DNA of 64,000 nt from Pedobacter sp. BMA. GTDB taxonomy: Bacteria; Bacteroidota; Bacteroidia; Sphingobacteriales; Sphingobacteriaceae. Of the stretch, positions 44,792 through 53,047 are shown piece after piece. The notes below the pieces were generated by a model, which was given only the letters and a program-made list of their open reading frames with translations, ran no database searches and was not told the origin of the DNA. The translations under genes and the position numbers were made by a program. Position 1 is the stretch's first letter; every line of letters starts with the position of its first letter. The stretch covers positions 62,001-126,000 of the forward strand of contig NZ_LECU01000007.1 of NCBI RefSeq assembly GCF_001027745.1, in the 5' to 3' direction.

Positions 44792-47062
44792 ATGAAGATC
44801 GCCTATATTTCCACCTACCCGCCACGTGAATGTGGATTAGCCACGTTTAATCAGAATTTAGTTAATGCTTTAAGTTTAAATCCTTCCTATGAAGCCAGCG
44901 AAAGTTTTGTTGTTGCATTGAACGAATCTGAAAGTCTTGATGAACATGCATACCCGCAAGAAGTTAAATTTGTAATCAGACAACAGAATCAACAGGATTA
45001 TATAGAAGCCGCAGATTTTATCAATAACAGTCAGATTGATACCTGTATCATCGAACATGAATTTGGTATATATGGTGGCAATAGCGGCGTATTTTTATTG
45101 TCGTTTATCAACAGATTGAAGAAGCCATTTATTACGGTTTTACATACGGTTTTAAAAGAACCGAATTTCATGCAGCAAACTATTATCAAAGAAATTGCTG
45201 CAAAATCCTCGAAAATAGTGGTGATGAGTAAAAAAGCAGTTTTATTTCTGACCAGCATCTATCAGATTCCAAAAACTGCTATTAAATTAATCGAGCACGG
45301 CGTTCCGGATTTGGAACCGTTGATGGATAATGAAGTTTCACGAAGCGAGTTATTTAAAGGAAGGAAAGTATTATTTACTTTTGGTCTAATCAGCCGAAAT
45401 AAAGGCCTGGAAACTGTTATTAAAGCCCTTCCAAGTATCGTCCAGCAACATCCAGAAGTATTATATGTGATTCTCGGAAACACACATCCAGGGGTGGTAA
45501 GGCACAATGGAGAAGAATACCGCGATAGCCTTAAAACACTTGCTAAAGATCTGGGAGTAGAGAAAAACATCGCTTTTGTTAATAAATTTGTATCTGAGGA
45601 TGAATTACATCAATACCTTACCGCTTGTTATCTGTACATTACGCCTTATTTAAATGAGGCACAAATTACCAGCGGAACTTTATCATATGCGGTTGGCGCC
45701 GGTGCAGCTGTGGTTTCTACACCATACTGGCATGCACAGGAATTACTGGCAGATGATAGAGGGAGATTGTTTGACTTTAAAAATGATAAGCAGCTTGCCG
45801 AAATCCTGAAGGAACTGTTGAATGACGAACAAAAGCACCTTAAACTGAAAAATAACGCCTACCAATATGGCTTGAATTTACGTTGGCCACAAATTGGAAA
45901 TGTATATTTGGAAACACTTGAAAGTGCACTTACAGATGACAGGAAACCTAAGCGTTCCATCCCGCCTATTATCGATGTGGAAAGAATGCCTGCATTGAAC
46001 CTGAACCATATTTCATTGCTAACAGATGATACCGGGATTATTCAGCATGCACGTTTTGGCATTCCCAATTTGAAAGAGGGATATTGTATAGATGACAATG
46101 CAAGGGCGTTAATTATGGCGCTGATGGCCTACGAGCAAGATAAAAACCAAAAGGCTGTGAAACTAATGCCTGTATATCTGAGTTTCATCCAGTACATGCA
46201 GTGTGAAGATGGTAATTTTAGAAATTTTTTAAGTTTCAATCGAAATTACCTGGATGAAGTGGGCTCTGAGGATTCTTTTGGAAGAACAATCTGGTCGCTC
46301 GGATACCTGATATCTGCAGCTCCAAATAATTCTTACCGGGAGTTCGGAAGGGAATTATTCTCGCACTCCATTATGCATTTTAAGGATCTGAAATATTTGC
46401 GTGGCATGGCGAATACCATTATAGGATTGGCTCATTATTTATCTGTACACCGAGGCGATGAGTTGCTAATCGGAGAAATAAACAGATTGGCAAATTCTTT
46501 GAAAGAAGCCTACGCTAAAAATAAAGATGGAGAATGGCATTGGTATGAAGATATCCTGACTTATGATAATGCCATTCTGCCACTGGCACTTTTATATCAT
46601 TCGGAAGCTACTGGTGATGTTGAATCTTATCGTATTGCAATGGAAAGTATTGCTTTCTTAAATACTTTTTCATTTGAAAACGGATATTTAAATCCGGTCG
46701 GCAATGCCGGTTGGATGAAGAAACATGGTAAAAATCCAATCTACGATCAGCAGGCAATTGAAACCATGGCGATGGTACTACTCTACGCAAAAACTTTTGA
46801 GATCACCAAAGATGATCAGTATTTGAGCTTCATGCACACCAGTTATGAATGGTTTCTAGGCAATAATAGTTTACACATCCCATTATATGACTTTGAAACA
46901 AATGGCTGTGCTGATGGTCTTCAATTCAATAGCGTAAATAGAAATCAGGGAGCAGAGAGTACACTGGCTTACTTTATATCTCACCTGGCGGTGTTAAAAG
47001 CAGCTGAATCAGAATACCAAACGCTGTCTTCCCCCCTGGTAGAGCAAGGGAAAGTTAGTTAA
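44792..47062 (+). CDS. GT4-type glycosyltransferase fused to an (alpha/alpha)-barrel domain
   Basis: This 756-residue protein has two parts. Residues 1 to about 385 form a GT-B glycosyltransferase of family 4 with MKIAYISTYPPRECGLATFNQNL, LFTFGLISRNKGLETVIKALP and the acceptor-side ITSGTLSYAVGAGAAVVSTP segment. Residues about 400-740 are helical and resemble glycosidase-like (alpha/alpha)6 toroids, with RFGIPNLKEGYCIDDNARALIMALMAYE, GSEDSFGRTIWSLGYLI and YDNAILPLALLYHSE. The toroid may add or trim a sugar, or bind the acceptor. The donor and product are unknown. Confidence 0.83.
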   Translation: MKIAYISTYPPRECGLATFNQNLVNALSLNPSYEASESFVVALNESESLDEHAYPQEVKFVIRQQNQQDYIEAADFINNSQIDTCIIEHEFGIYGGNSGVFLLSFINRLKKPFITVLHTVLKEPNFMQQTIIKEIAAKSSKIVVMSKKAVLFLTSIYQIPKTAIKLIEHGVPDLEPLMDNEVSRSELFKGRKVLFTFGLISRNKGLETVIKALPSIVQQHPEVLYVILGNTHPGVVRHNGEEYRDSLKTLAKDLGVEKNIAFVNKFVSEDELHQYLTACYLYITPYLNEAQITSGTLSYAVGAGAAVVSTPYWHAQELLADDRGRLFDFKNDKQLAEILKELLNDEQKHLKLKNNAYQYGLNLRWPQIGNVYLETLESALTDDRKPKRSIPPIIDVERMPALNLNHISLLTDDTGIIQHARFGIPNLKEGYCIDDNARALIMALMAYEQDKNQKAVKLMPVYLSFIQYMQCEDGNFRNFLSFNRNYLDEVGSEDSFGRTIWSLGYLISAAPNNSYREFGRELFSHSIMHFKDLKYLRGMANTIIGLAHYLSVHRGDELLIGEINRLANSLKEAYAKNKDGEWHWYEDILTYDNAILPLALLYHSEATGDVESYRIAMESIAFLNTFSFENGYLNPVGNAGWMKKHGKNPIYDQQAIETMAMVLLYAKTFEITKDDQYLSFMHTSYEWFLGNNSLHIPLYDFETNGCADGLQFNSVNRNQGAESTLAYFISHLAVLKAAESEYQTLSSPLVEQGKVS

Positions 47063-47078
47063 AAGAATATTACTATTT

Positions 47079-47115
47079 AAGCCTGTCTCGCCTACGTAAG
47101 ACAGGCTTTTTTATT
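47079..47115. terminator. Terminator between the glycosyltransferase and convergent secreted protein
   Basis: A 10-bp stem (47079-47088 with 47099-47108), with an inner CG/CG pair, is followed by TTTTTTA. It lies 17 bases after the glycosyltransferase stop and may serve both convergent genes. Confidence 0.8.
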
Positions 47116-48122
47116 TATTTTGGGTTGCAGGCTGTGTTTATTCTGATTGAATAATCTGCATTTAATGGCTCGTTTGTTTGAGCCAGTCGCTGTGACGCTG
47201 TATTCGCAGGGCAGGCAATGTCGCCCGCTGCATCATATATAATTTTCTGCCCATTTGCCATTAGCTCTTTAGGTACATATACCTGAACCTTTGTGATTGC
47301 ATATCCTGAGGGAAAATATCGAATATAATATCCATCCGGATGTTTTGTCCAGATACCGCTTGGGACGTCGGATCTGGGAGGCGCCATACCTGCAACAATT
47401 GCATATTTCTCCAGATCGGCATAGGTATAGTTGCCGGATGAAACCAGTTGGCGAATGTTATTTTCTGCCTCAAAAACGGTGCGAACCCCAGATGGAAGCT
47501 GATCTTTTGCTTTTTCCATCACATCAAAAGGCAATATTCCAAGTGCTCCACCCTCTAATTGGGTTAGCTGCTTTGTGCTGAGCAGTTGAAGTGCGGTAAC
47601 TTTTACCGATCCCGAGTAGTCAGCAAATTTAGTTCTGGCGATGATGGTCCATAACAGTGACTGAATATCATGTTGGTTTACCTCAGGATGTTTTTCTGCG
47701 CTTTTCAAAATAGCTACAACAACTTCTTCTTTTGGTCCTAGTACAGGTGCAAACATGTATCCATCGCCTTTTGATGGCGCAAATGTTCCTGCTTTCAAGC
47801 AATAGCTTTTATTGGTCATCTCATAAAAGCCTTCGCATAAAACGTATCCTCCTTCAGAATTTTTTGGCAATAAATATAAAGGTTGAAATTTTACTCCTGA
47901 GTTGAACTCCGGCAATTTTTCCCCTTCCCTATCTACATCTTCAAAAGAAGTTGTAATTGCTGCGGGTTGCTTTAATAGCTGATCTACGCCCAAAGCTTTA
48001 GCACCTTTAGCGGCTCCCATTTGTAACAACTTGTCTTTCAAACCACCGAACTGAGCATTAGATTTACTGAATCCTGCCACCATAAAGAGCATGGCAAAAC
48101 AAATTTTTTTAATGTTTTTCAT
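47115..48122 (-). CDS. Secreted protein of unknown function
   Basis: This 335-residue protein has a signal peptide (to about residue 23, SKSNAQ) and a mature part without membrane segments. It includes a glycine-containing FGGLKDKLLQMGAAKGAKALGV start, a long helical middle with DIQSLLWTIIARTKF, and a C-terminal segment with two cysteines (DIACPANTA and INTACNPK) that could form a disulfide. I do not recognise a named family. A TATGTTTG element (48145-48152, minus strand) lies 22 bases upstream of the ATG. Confidence 0.75.
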   Translation of the reverse strand: MKNIKKICFAMLFMVAGFSKSNAQFGGLKDKLLQMGAAKGAKALGVDQLLKQPAAITTSFEDVDREGEKLPEFNSGVKFQPLYLLPKNSEGGYVLCEGFYEMTNKSYCLKAGTFAPSKGDGYMFAPVLGPKEEVVVAILKSAEKHPEVNQHDIQSLLWTIIARTKFADYSGSVKVTALQLLSTKQLTQLEGGALGILPFDVMEKAKDQLPSGVRTVFEAENNIRQLVSSGNYTYADLEKYAIVAGMAPPRSDVPSGIWTKHPDGYYIRYFPSGYAITKVQVYVPKELMANGQKIIYDAAGDIACPANTASQRLAQTNEPLNADYSIRINTACNPK

Positions 48123-48144
48123 AATGAATAGATTATAGGTAACA

Positions 48145-48152
48145 CAAACATA
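48145..48152 (-). promoter_or_regulatory. Promoter element for the secreted unknown protein
   Basis: The minus strand reads TATGTTTG, matching TAnnTTTG, 22 bases before the ATG at 48122. Confidence 0.55.
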
Positions 48153-48255
48153 GTATTTTAACTATTAATTTTTTGTTAACACTGGAACCGTGAGTTTAAA
48201 AGCATCTCAACAATCTGCAAATGATCATATGAATGAATAATTTTCAGAATTTAAT

Positions 48256-48286
48256 TTTGTCATTTAATTTTTAATTCTGATATTTG
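48256..48286 (+). promoter_or_regulatory. Candidate promoter of the methionine leader
   Basis: TTTG at 48256-48259 is followed after 19 bases by GATATTTG at 48279-48286, close to the Bacteroidota pair TTTG-19-TAnnTTTG with one mismatch. It would place the start about 45 bases upstream of the aptamer and give a leader of about 440 bases before metY. Confidence 0.45.
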
Positions 48287-48336
48287 AAATATTATTTGGC
48301 AGACGAGCTAAATAAAAGTCAATCTTAATCGGATTG

Positions 48337-48445
48337 ATTTATAAAGAAGTGGCGAGAGACTGGCTCAGAGACCCACTGGCAACCCTCAGAAAGAGAAGGT
48401 GCCAATTCCAGACCAATTAACATGGTGTTATTTGGAAATATAAAT
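48337..48445 (+). promoter_or_regulatory. SAM-I (S-box) type riboswitch aptamer
   Basis: The core resembles the S-box consensus: GAGAGACTGGCTC, CACTGGCAACC and AAGGTGCCAATTCCAG in the right order. P1 can form from ATTTATA (48337-48343) with TATAAAT (48439-48445). P2 uses GTGG with CCAC. P4 is CCAA...TTGG around an AACA/TGTT inner stem. It lies on the sense strand upstream of metY, as expected for SAM repression of methionine synthesis. The leader ORF starts 8 bases after P1, so the switch may act on its translation. A covariance-model score is still needed to confirm the class. Confidence 0.85.
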
Positions 48446-48453
48446 TTTAACTG

Positions 48454-48576
48454 ATGAAAACATTATATCTTCAATCGCGGGGCGAATCTAAGTTAAGTAA
48501 ATCATACATTACCGCTATTTCTTTGCTTTGCAATACCCCTAGAATGAGTACTTGTATGTGCTGTTGCATGCAATAA
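48454..48576 (+). CDS. Cys/Met-rich leader peptide ORF
   Basis: This 40-codon ATG frame directly follows the SAM aptamer and ends STCMCCCMQ. Four of its five Cys codons and three of its four Met codons (including the start) lie in the last ten residues. Such a run is typical of attenuator leader peptides, where ribosomes stall when the matching charged tRNA is scarce. The encoded peptide has no other recognisable function. A GA-rich ribosome site is not obvious. Downstream are metY, metX and homoserine dehydrogenase, whose products lead to Met and use sulfide from Cys metabolism. Calling it a functional leader is inference. Confidence 0.6.
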   Translation: MKTLYLQSRGESKLSKSYITAISLLCNTPRMSTCMCCCMQ

Positions 48577-48577
48577 G

Positions 48578-48732
48578 TTTATAAATCTTCCCTTTTTGTA
48601 TCTGTTTCAAACTGGAAGGTCCTGGCATACCAGGATACGCAACCTGAATGGATTATGCATAATGATCTTTACTGATCAAATCATTATCCACCTCCTTTAA
48701 ATTAAATACTCACTCATTCAAACAATTCAGAA
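48578..48732 (+). promoter_or_regulatory. Leader segment between the leader ORF and metY
   Basis: The decamer TTTATAAATC (48578-48587), just after the leader stop, is the exact complement of the 5' P1 region of the aptamer (48336-48345), so it could compete with P1. Further on are a CTTCC/GGAAG pair (48587-48591 with 48614-48618) and a TCCTGG/CCAGGA hairpin (48620-48625 with 48630-48635). An ATAATGAT/ATCATTAT pair and a CCACCTCCTT run follow before metY. No classical terminator with a U-run is evident. Confidence 0.4.
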
Positions 48733-50064
48733 ATGTCAGCTCCATATAAATTCGAAACATTACAAATTCACGCAGGACAGGAAATAGATCCGACAACCGG
48801 GTCCAGAGCTGTTCCTATCTATCAAACCACCTCTTACGGTTTTAAAAGTGCCGAGCACGGTGCTAACTTATTTGCGTTAAAAGAGTTTGGTAATATATAC
48901 AGTAGGATTATGAATCCGACTAACGATGTTTTTGAAAAACGTATTGCCGCATTAGAGGGAGGCGTTGCCGCTTTAGCGGTAGCATCCGGCCAGGCAGCGC
49001 AGTTTATTGCATTGAATAATATTTTGGAAGCTGGCGATAGTCTGGTTTCCTCATCACATATCTATGGTGGCACTTACAACCAATTTAAGGTTGCTTTTAA
49101 ACGCCTGGGAATTCAGGTAGACTTTGCTAATCCAGACAGACCTGAAGAATTCGAAGAAAAAATTACGGAAAAGACAAAAGCAATTTATTTAGAAACCATT
49201 GGTAATCCTGCATTCAGTGTGCCTGATTTCGAGCAAATTGCCGCAATAGCTAGAAAATATGAATTACCTTTGGTCGTTGATAATACCTTTGGAGCCGCAG
49301 GCTATCTATTTAAACCTTTGGAGCATGGTGCAAATATCGTGGTCGAATCTGCCACTAAATGGATAGGCGGACATGGGACAAGTATTGGCGGAGTGATTGT
49401 AGACGGCGGTAATTATAATTGGGGGAATGGAAAATTTCCTCAGTTCAGTGAGCCATCCGAGGGATATCATGGCTTGGTTTTCAGCGATGCGTTTGGTGTT
49501 GATGGTCCATTTGGAAATATTCAGTTCATCATCCGTGCACGCGTAGAAGGACTAAGAGATCTTGGTCCGGCGCTTTCCCCGTTTAATTCATTTCTTCTTT
49601 TACAAGGTGTGGAAACATTGTCCCTTCGTGTTCAGCGGCATGTTGATAATGCCCTTGAACTGGCTATATGGCTGGAAAACCATCCTGCAGTTAAAGAAGT
49701 CTCCTACCCCGGCCTGCCTAGCAGCAAATACAATAATCTGGCAAAAAAATACCTGAGTAATGGTTTTGGCGCAGTTTTATCTTTCGAGCTAAACGGATCA
49801 AAGGAAACGGCAACAGCATTAATTAATAGTTTAAAGCTGGTTACACACCTTGCTAATGTTGGCGATGCCAAAACGCTAATTATTCAGCCCTCAGCCACTA
49901 CCCATCAACAATTAAGTGAAGAAGAACAGTTAGCCGCGGGGGTTAAACCTAATGCCCTAAGGATTTCTGTAGGTATTGAACACATCGACGATATCAAATC
50001 TGATTTTGAACAGGCATTTGCTGCGATAAACATCAATTTATCATCTGATTCACTACAGGCCTAG
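48733..50064 (+). CDS. metY: O-acetylhomoserine sulfhydrylase
   Basis: This 443-residue PLP enzyme of the Cys/Met-metabolism family converts O-acetylhomoserine and sulfide to homocysteine. The PLP lysine is Lys209 in VVESATKWIGGHGTSIGG. Other signatures are ETLQIHAGQEIDPTTGSRAVPIYQTTSYGF at the N-terminus and NPTNDVFEKRIAALEGG. The length of more than 420 residues and the insertion FPQFSEPSEGYHGLVF are typical of MetY rather than MetB. It is the first structural gene behind the SAM aptamer and leader ORF and lies 28 bases before metX. Confidence 0.95.
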   Translation: MSAPYKFETLQIHAGQEIDPTTGSRAVPIYQTTSYGFKSAEHGANLFALKEFGNIYSRIMNPTNDVFEKRIAALEGGVAALAVASGQAAQFIALNNILEAGDSLVSSSHIYGGTYNQFKVAFKRLGIQVDFANPDRPEEFEEKITEKTKAIYLETIGNPAFSVPDFEQIAAIARKYELPLVVDNTFGAAGYLFKPLEHGANIVVESATKWIGGHGTSIGGVIVDGGNYNWGNGKFPQFSEPSEGYHGLVFSDAFGVDGPFGNIQFIIRARVEGLRDLGPALSPFNSFLLLQGVETLSLRVQRHVDNALELAIWLENHPAVKEVSYPGLPSSKYNNLAKKYLSNGFGAVLSFELNGSKETATALINSLKLVTHLANVGDAKTLIIQPSATTHQQLSEEEQLAAGVKPNALRISVGIEHIDDIKSDFEQAFAAININLSSDSLQA

Positions 50065-50091
50065 TTAAAGTTTCTCCTATCACATTTTACA

Positions 50092-51150
50092 ATGAGCACA
50101 GTTTCAACATATCATTACGACAAAGCATTCAAATTAGAAAACGGCAAGAAAATCCGGAATCTGCAAATCGCTTATCAAACTTATGGCAAATTAAACAGCA
50201 ATAAGGATAATGTCATCTGGGTTTGCCATGCATTAACAGCTAATGCCGATGTTTTTGAATGGTGGGAAGGTTTGTTTGGTCAAAACGCCTTGTTTAATCC
50301 GAATGACCACTACATCATTTGCGCCAACGTATTGGGTTCCAACTATGGCACCACAAACCCGCTAAGTATAAACCCTTCCACCGGATTACCATATTATCTG
50401 TCATTTCCGCAGTTTACCATCAGGGACTTTGTATCAGCACATCAGTTACTTGCTTTACACCTGGGCATCGAAGATATTAAACTCCTAATCGGGGGCTCGC
50501 TGGGCGGACAGCAATCCGTAGAATGGGCCATTTCTGAACCCGCTAGAATAGAGAACCTGATTTTGGTTGCCACAAACGCAGTGCATTCTCCCTGGGGAAT
50601 TGCTTTCAATGAAAGTCAGCGCCTGGCCATTACCAGCGATAGGACCTTTTATGCGAATCAGCCGGGCGGTGGCTTGAAAGGGTTAAAAACAGCAAGGAGT
50701 ATTGCATTACTGAGCTATAGAACCTATAATGCATATGGAAGTACACAGGTTGAAAGTGTAAATGAGAAAACCGATCACTTCCGTGCATCATCTTACCAGA
50801 ATTACCAGGGCGAAAAATTAACCAACCGCTTTAATGCCTATAGCTATTACTATCTCACAAAGGCAATGGACAGCCACAATGTTGGGCGCAACAGGAAGAG
50901 TATCGCTGAAGCATTGAAACAAATCAAATCAAACACCTTAGTAATCGGTATCGAGAACGACTTTTTGTTTCCGATTTCTGAACAAAAATACCTGGCTGAT
51001 CATATTGAAAATGCGGAGTTCGCCGCCATCAGTTCTCAATATGGACATGACGGCTTTTTAATTGAAACAAATGCCTTAACCAATATCATCGGGACATTTA
51101 TTAAAGAAAGCAGAAACAAGAGAATCATTAAGCTGCAACACACCGCTTAA
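50092..51150 (+). CDS. metX: Homoserine O-acetyltransferase
   Basis: This 352-residue alpha/beta-hydrolase transfers an acetyl group from acetyl-CoA to homoserine, giving the substrate of MetY. The nucleophile Ser136 is in LIGGSLGGQQSVEWA. The C-terminal Asp is in IGIENDFLFPISEQ and the His in YGHDGFLIE, completing the triad. Strand NVIWVCHALTANADVFEWW and YYLSFPQFTIRDFV are also typical of MetX. The gene follows metY by 28 bases, consistent with one transcript. Confidence 0.94.
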   Translation: MSTVSTYHYDKAFKLENGKKIRNLQIAYQTYGKLNSNKDNVIWVCHALTANADVFEWWEGLFGQNALFNPNDHYIICANVLGSNYGTTNPLSINPSTGLPYYLSFPQFTIRDFVSAHQLLALHLGIEDIKLLIGGSLGGQQSVEWAISEPARIENLILVATNAVHSPWGIAFNESQRLAITSDRTFYANQPGGGLKGLKTARSIALLSYRTYNAYGSTQVESVNEKTDHFRASSYQNYQGEKLTNRFNAYSYYYLTKAMDSHNVGRNRKSIAEALKQIKSNTLVIGIENDFLFPISEQKYLADHIENAEFAAISSQYGHDGFLIETNALTNIIGTFIKESRNKRIIKLQHTA

Positions 51151-51211
51151 GTCAATAACCAGGCGATTAAAAGAGAAAATTATAACCATAAATTAAACAA
51201 AAAAACATTTC

Positions 51212-51261
51212 AGCGGCATACCAGTCAAACAGTCAAGGTACTCTCGAGTTGGATGCCCGCT
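51212..51261 (+). other. Possible structured element in the metX-hom gap
   Basis: AGCGGCAT (51212-51219) pairs with ATGCCCGCT (51253-51261) with one bulged base, with a further CC/GG pair inside. The enclosed loop contains a small ACT/AGT hairpin. It may stabilise the metX mRNA end or tune hom translation. It does not match a SAM-I core. Confidence 0.35.
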
Positions 51262-51281
51262 ATCTGATACAATAAAACAAC

Positions 51282-52526
51282 ATGAGTAAGAATTTAAAAA
51301 TAGGTTTATTTGGTTTTGGAGTTGTAGGACAGGGTTTACTGGATATTATCCAGAGCCAGAACCTGAACCTGGAAATCATTAAAATTGCAATCAAAGACCC
51401 GAAGAAGAAGCGCACCCTAAATAAGGATTTATTTACAACAGATCGGAATGAGATTTTAAATAATTCAGAAATTAACACCATTGTCGAACTGATCAATGAT
51501 GCAGACGCTGCATACGAAATTGTAACCACTGCTTTAAAGAATGGCAAGAATGTGGTTTCGGCTAACAAGAAGATGATCGCTACACACCTGGAAGAATTAG
51601 TCGCCTTACAGCAAGAACATGGAACATCTTTACTTTACGAAGGTGCAGTTTGCGGCAGTATACCAATTATCAGAAACCTGGAAGAATATTATGATAACGA
51701 ATTGTTCCATGCATTGAGTGGCATTTTCAACGGATCATCGAATTACATTCTTTCGAAAATTTTTAATGAAAATCAAAGTTATGACGCAGCTTTAAAAGAA
51801 GCTCAGGATTTAGGTTTTGCTGAAACAGATCCTATTCTTGACGTGGGTGGATATGATCCGAAGTACAAATTAGCCATTGCCACCTCACATGCATATGGTC
51901 TATTTATAAATCCAGATGCTATCTTAAACATAGGCATTCAAAACCTTTCCCAGCACGACATCAAGTATGCCCGGGAGAAAAACTTTAAAATTAAACTGGT
52001 ACCTACTGCACGTAAAGTGAATACCCGCGATGTAGTTACCTACGTTCTTCCTAAGCTCGTAGCCAAAGATGATTTCCTCTATAATGTTGAAAATGAATAT
52101 AATGCTGTAACGGTACAGGCAGCATTTGCCGACAAACAATTTTTCTTCGGCAAGGGAGCGGGCGGACATCCAACAGGTGCTGCAGTTCTTTCAGACATTG
52201 CAGCATTAAGGTATGATTATCGTTATGAGTATAAAAAATATCACTCAGAAAATAAGGTCAATCATACGGAAGATATCTTACTGGAAATTTATCTACGTTA
52301 TGCAGACGAAGCGCTGGTACATTTGCTTGAGTTTGATGACATCAGTGAGCGATATGCTGCAAATGAATACAAATATATTATCGGAACAGTAAGCCTGGGA
52401 AGCCTGATTAAAAATCGGGACCTTTTATTAGATAAAACCACGTTTGTAGCTTATACTGGCAGACAGATCTATAAGCAGGAGCAAGTTGCTGAAAATGTAT
52501 TTTCAGCCGACCTGGCTTCGATATAA
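51282..52526 (+). CDS. hom: Homoserine dehydrogenase
   Basis: This 414-residue enzyme reduces aspartate semialdehyde to homoserine. The Rossmann start is LKIGLFGFGVVGQGLLDII. The catalytic part contains SANKKMIATH, GIFNGSSNYILSKIF and EAQDLGFAETDPILDVGGYDPKYKLAI, with the Lys/Asp pair of this family. A C-terminal stretch after about residue 330 is in the position of an ACT domain but is not a clear match. The gap of 131 bases after metX contains a possible hairpin. In this order it supplies the substrate of MetX and completes the operon. Confidence 0.93.
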   Translation: MSKNLKIGLFGFGVVGQGLLDIIQSQNLNLEIIKIAIKDPKKKRTLNKDLFTTDRNEILNNSEINTIVELINDADAAYEIVTTALKNGKNVVSANKKMIATHLEELVALQQEHGTSLLYEGAVCGSIPIIRNLEEYYDNELFHALSGIFNGSSNYILSKIFNENQSYDAALKEAQDLGFAETDPILDVGGYDPKYKLAIATSHAYGLFINPDAILNIGIQNLSQHDIKYAREKNFKIKLVPTARKVNTRDVVTYVLPKLVAKDDFLYNVENEYNAVTVQAAFADKQFFFGKGAGGHPTGAAVLSDIAALRYDYRYEYKKYHSENKVNHTEDILLEIYLRYADEALVHLLEFDDISERYAANEYKYIIGTVSLGSLIKNRDLLLDKTTFVAYTGRQIYKQEQVAENVFSADLASI

Positions 52527-52568
52527 TTTTTTAAGGTTAATTTTTTTATTTGTTTTGTTGTTAAGCAT

Positions 52569-52600
52569 AAAGGTCGGAGCGATTCCGACCTTTTGCGTAT
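52569..52600 (+). terminator. Terminator of the methionine operon
   Basis: A 10-bp stem (52569-52578 with 52584-52593) with a 5-base loop lies 42 bases after the hom stop and ends in TTTT. It also faces the end of the leftward Dabb gene. Confidence 0.82.
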
Positions 52601-52602
52601 AG

Positions 52603-52938
52603 CTAAACTGAAATCACGGTATCATGTACCACAACGCGATACCAGTTTTTCGAAAATGCTTCAACTGCATCCAGGTGAACCTTATCTTCCTGATAGGCGT
52701 TGTGATCTGCAATAGAATCAAAAGTTAATGTAAGTGAATAGGTAAATGAATTATCTGTTACCGGACGAACCGGTGTATTTGCTGCTAACCCGTAACTAAA
52801 GGTTTTGATGAGTTTAATTGGTTTCAGACGTTCAAAAAAATTCGCGAATTCAAGCACTTCTGTCTTGCTCAACTGTGGCTTTAACCAAAACATTACAAAA
52901 TGCTGGATTTTCCCTTTATCGTTTAGATCTTCTATCAT
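52603..52938 (-). CDS. Dabb (stress-responsive alpha-beta barrel) domain protein
   Basis: This 111-residue protein begins MIEDLNDKGKIQHFVMFWLKP and matches the Dabb ferredoxin-like fold, with the typical AANTPVRPVTDNSFTYSLTLTFDSIADHNAYQEDKVH segment and a histidine in the last strand. Members form dimers and some bind or process small molecules, but the family has no uniform function. The start at 52938 is preferred over the first in-frame codon at 52980, because the segment between them overlaps a TATATTTA promoter-like stretch. Confidence 0.82.
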   Translation of the reverse strand: MIEDLNDKGKIQHFVMFWLKPQLSKTEVLEFANFFERLKPIKLIKTFSYGLAANTPVRPVTDNSFTYSLTLTFDSIADHNAYQEDKVHLDAVEAFSKNWYRVVVHDTVISV

Positions 52939-53047
52939 CTGTATTAAATATATCCTAAATATAAAAATGATTGCCGACAAAAAAAGCAGTATTCTAAAAT
53001 ACTGCTTTAAGATAATATTATAAATGGTTACCAGTAAGGATTAAAAC

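Noticed and set aside
51151..51281. Second SAM riboswitch before hom
   Set aside because: The S-box core (ACTGGC..., GGCAACC, AAGGTGC) is absent.
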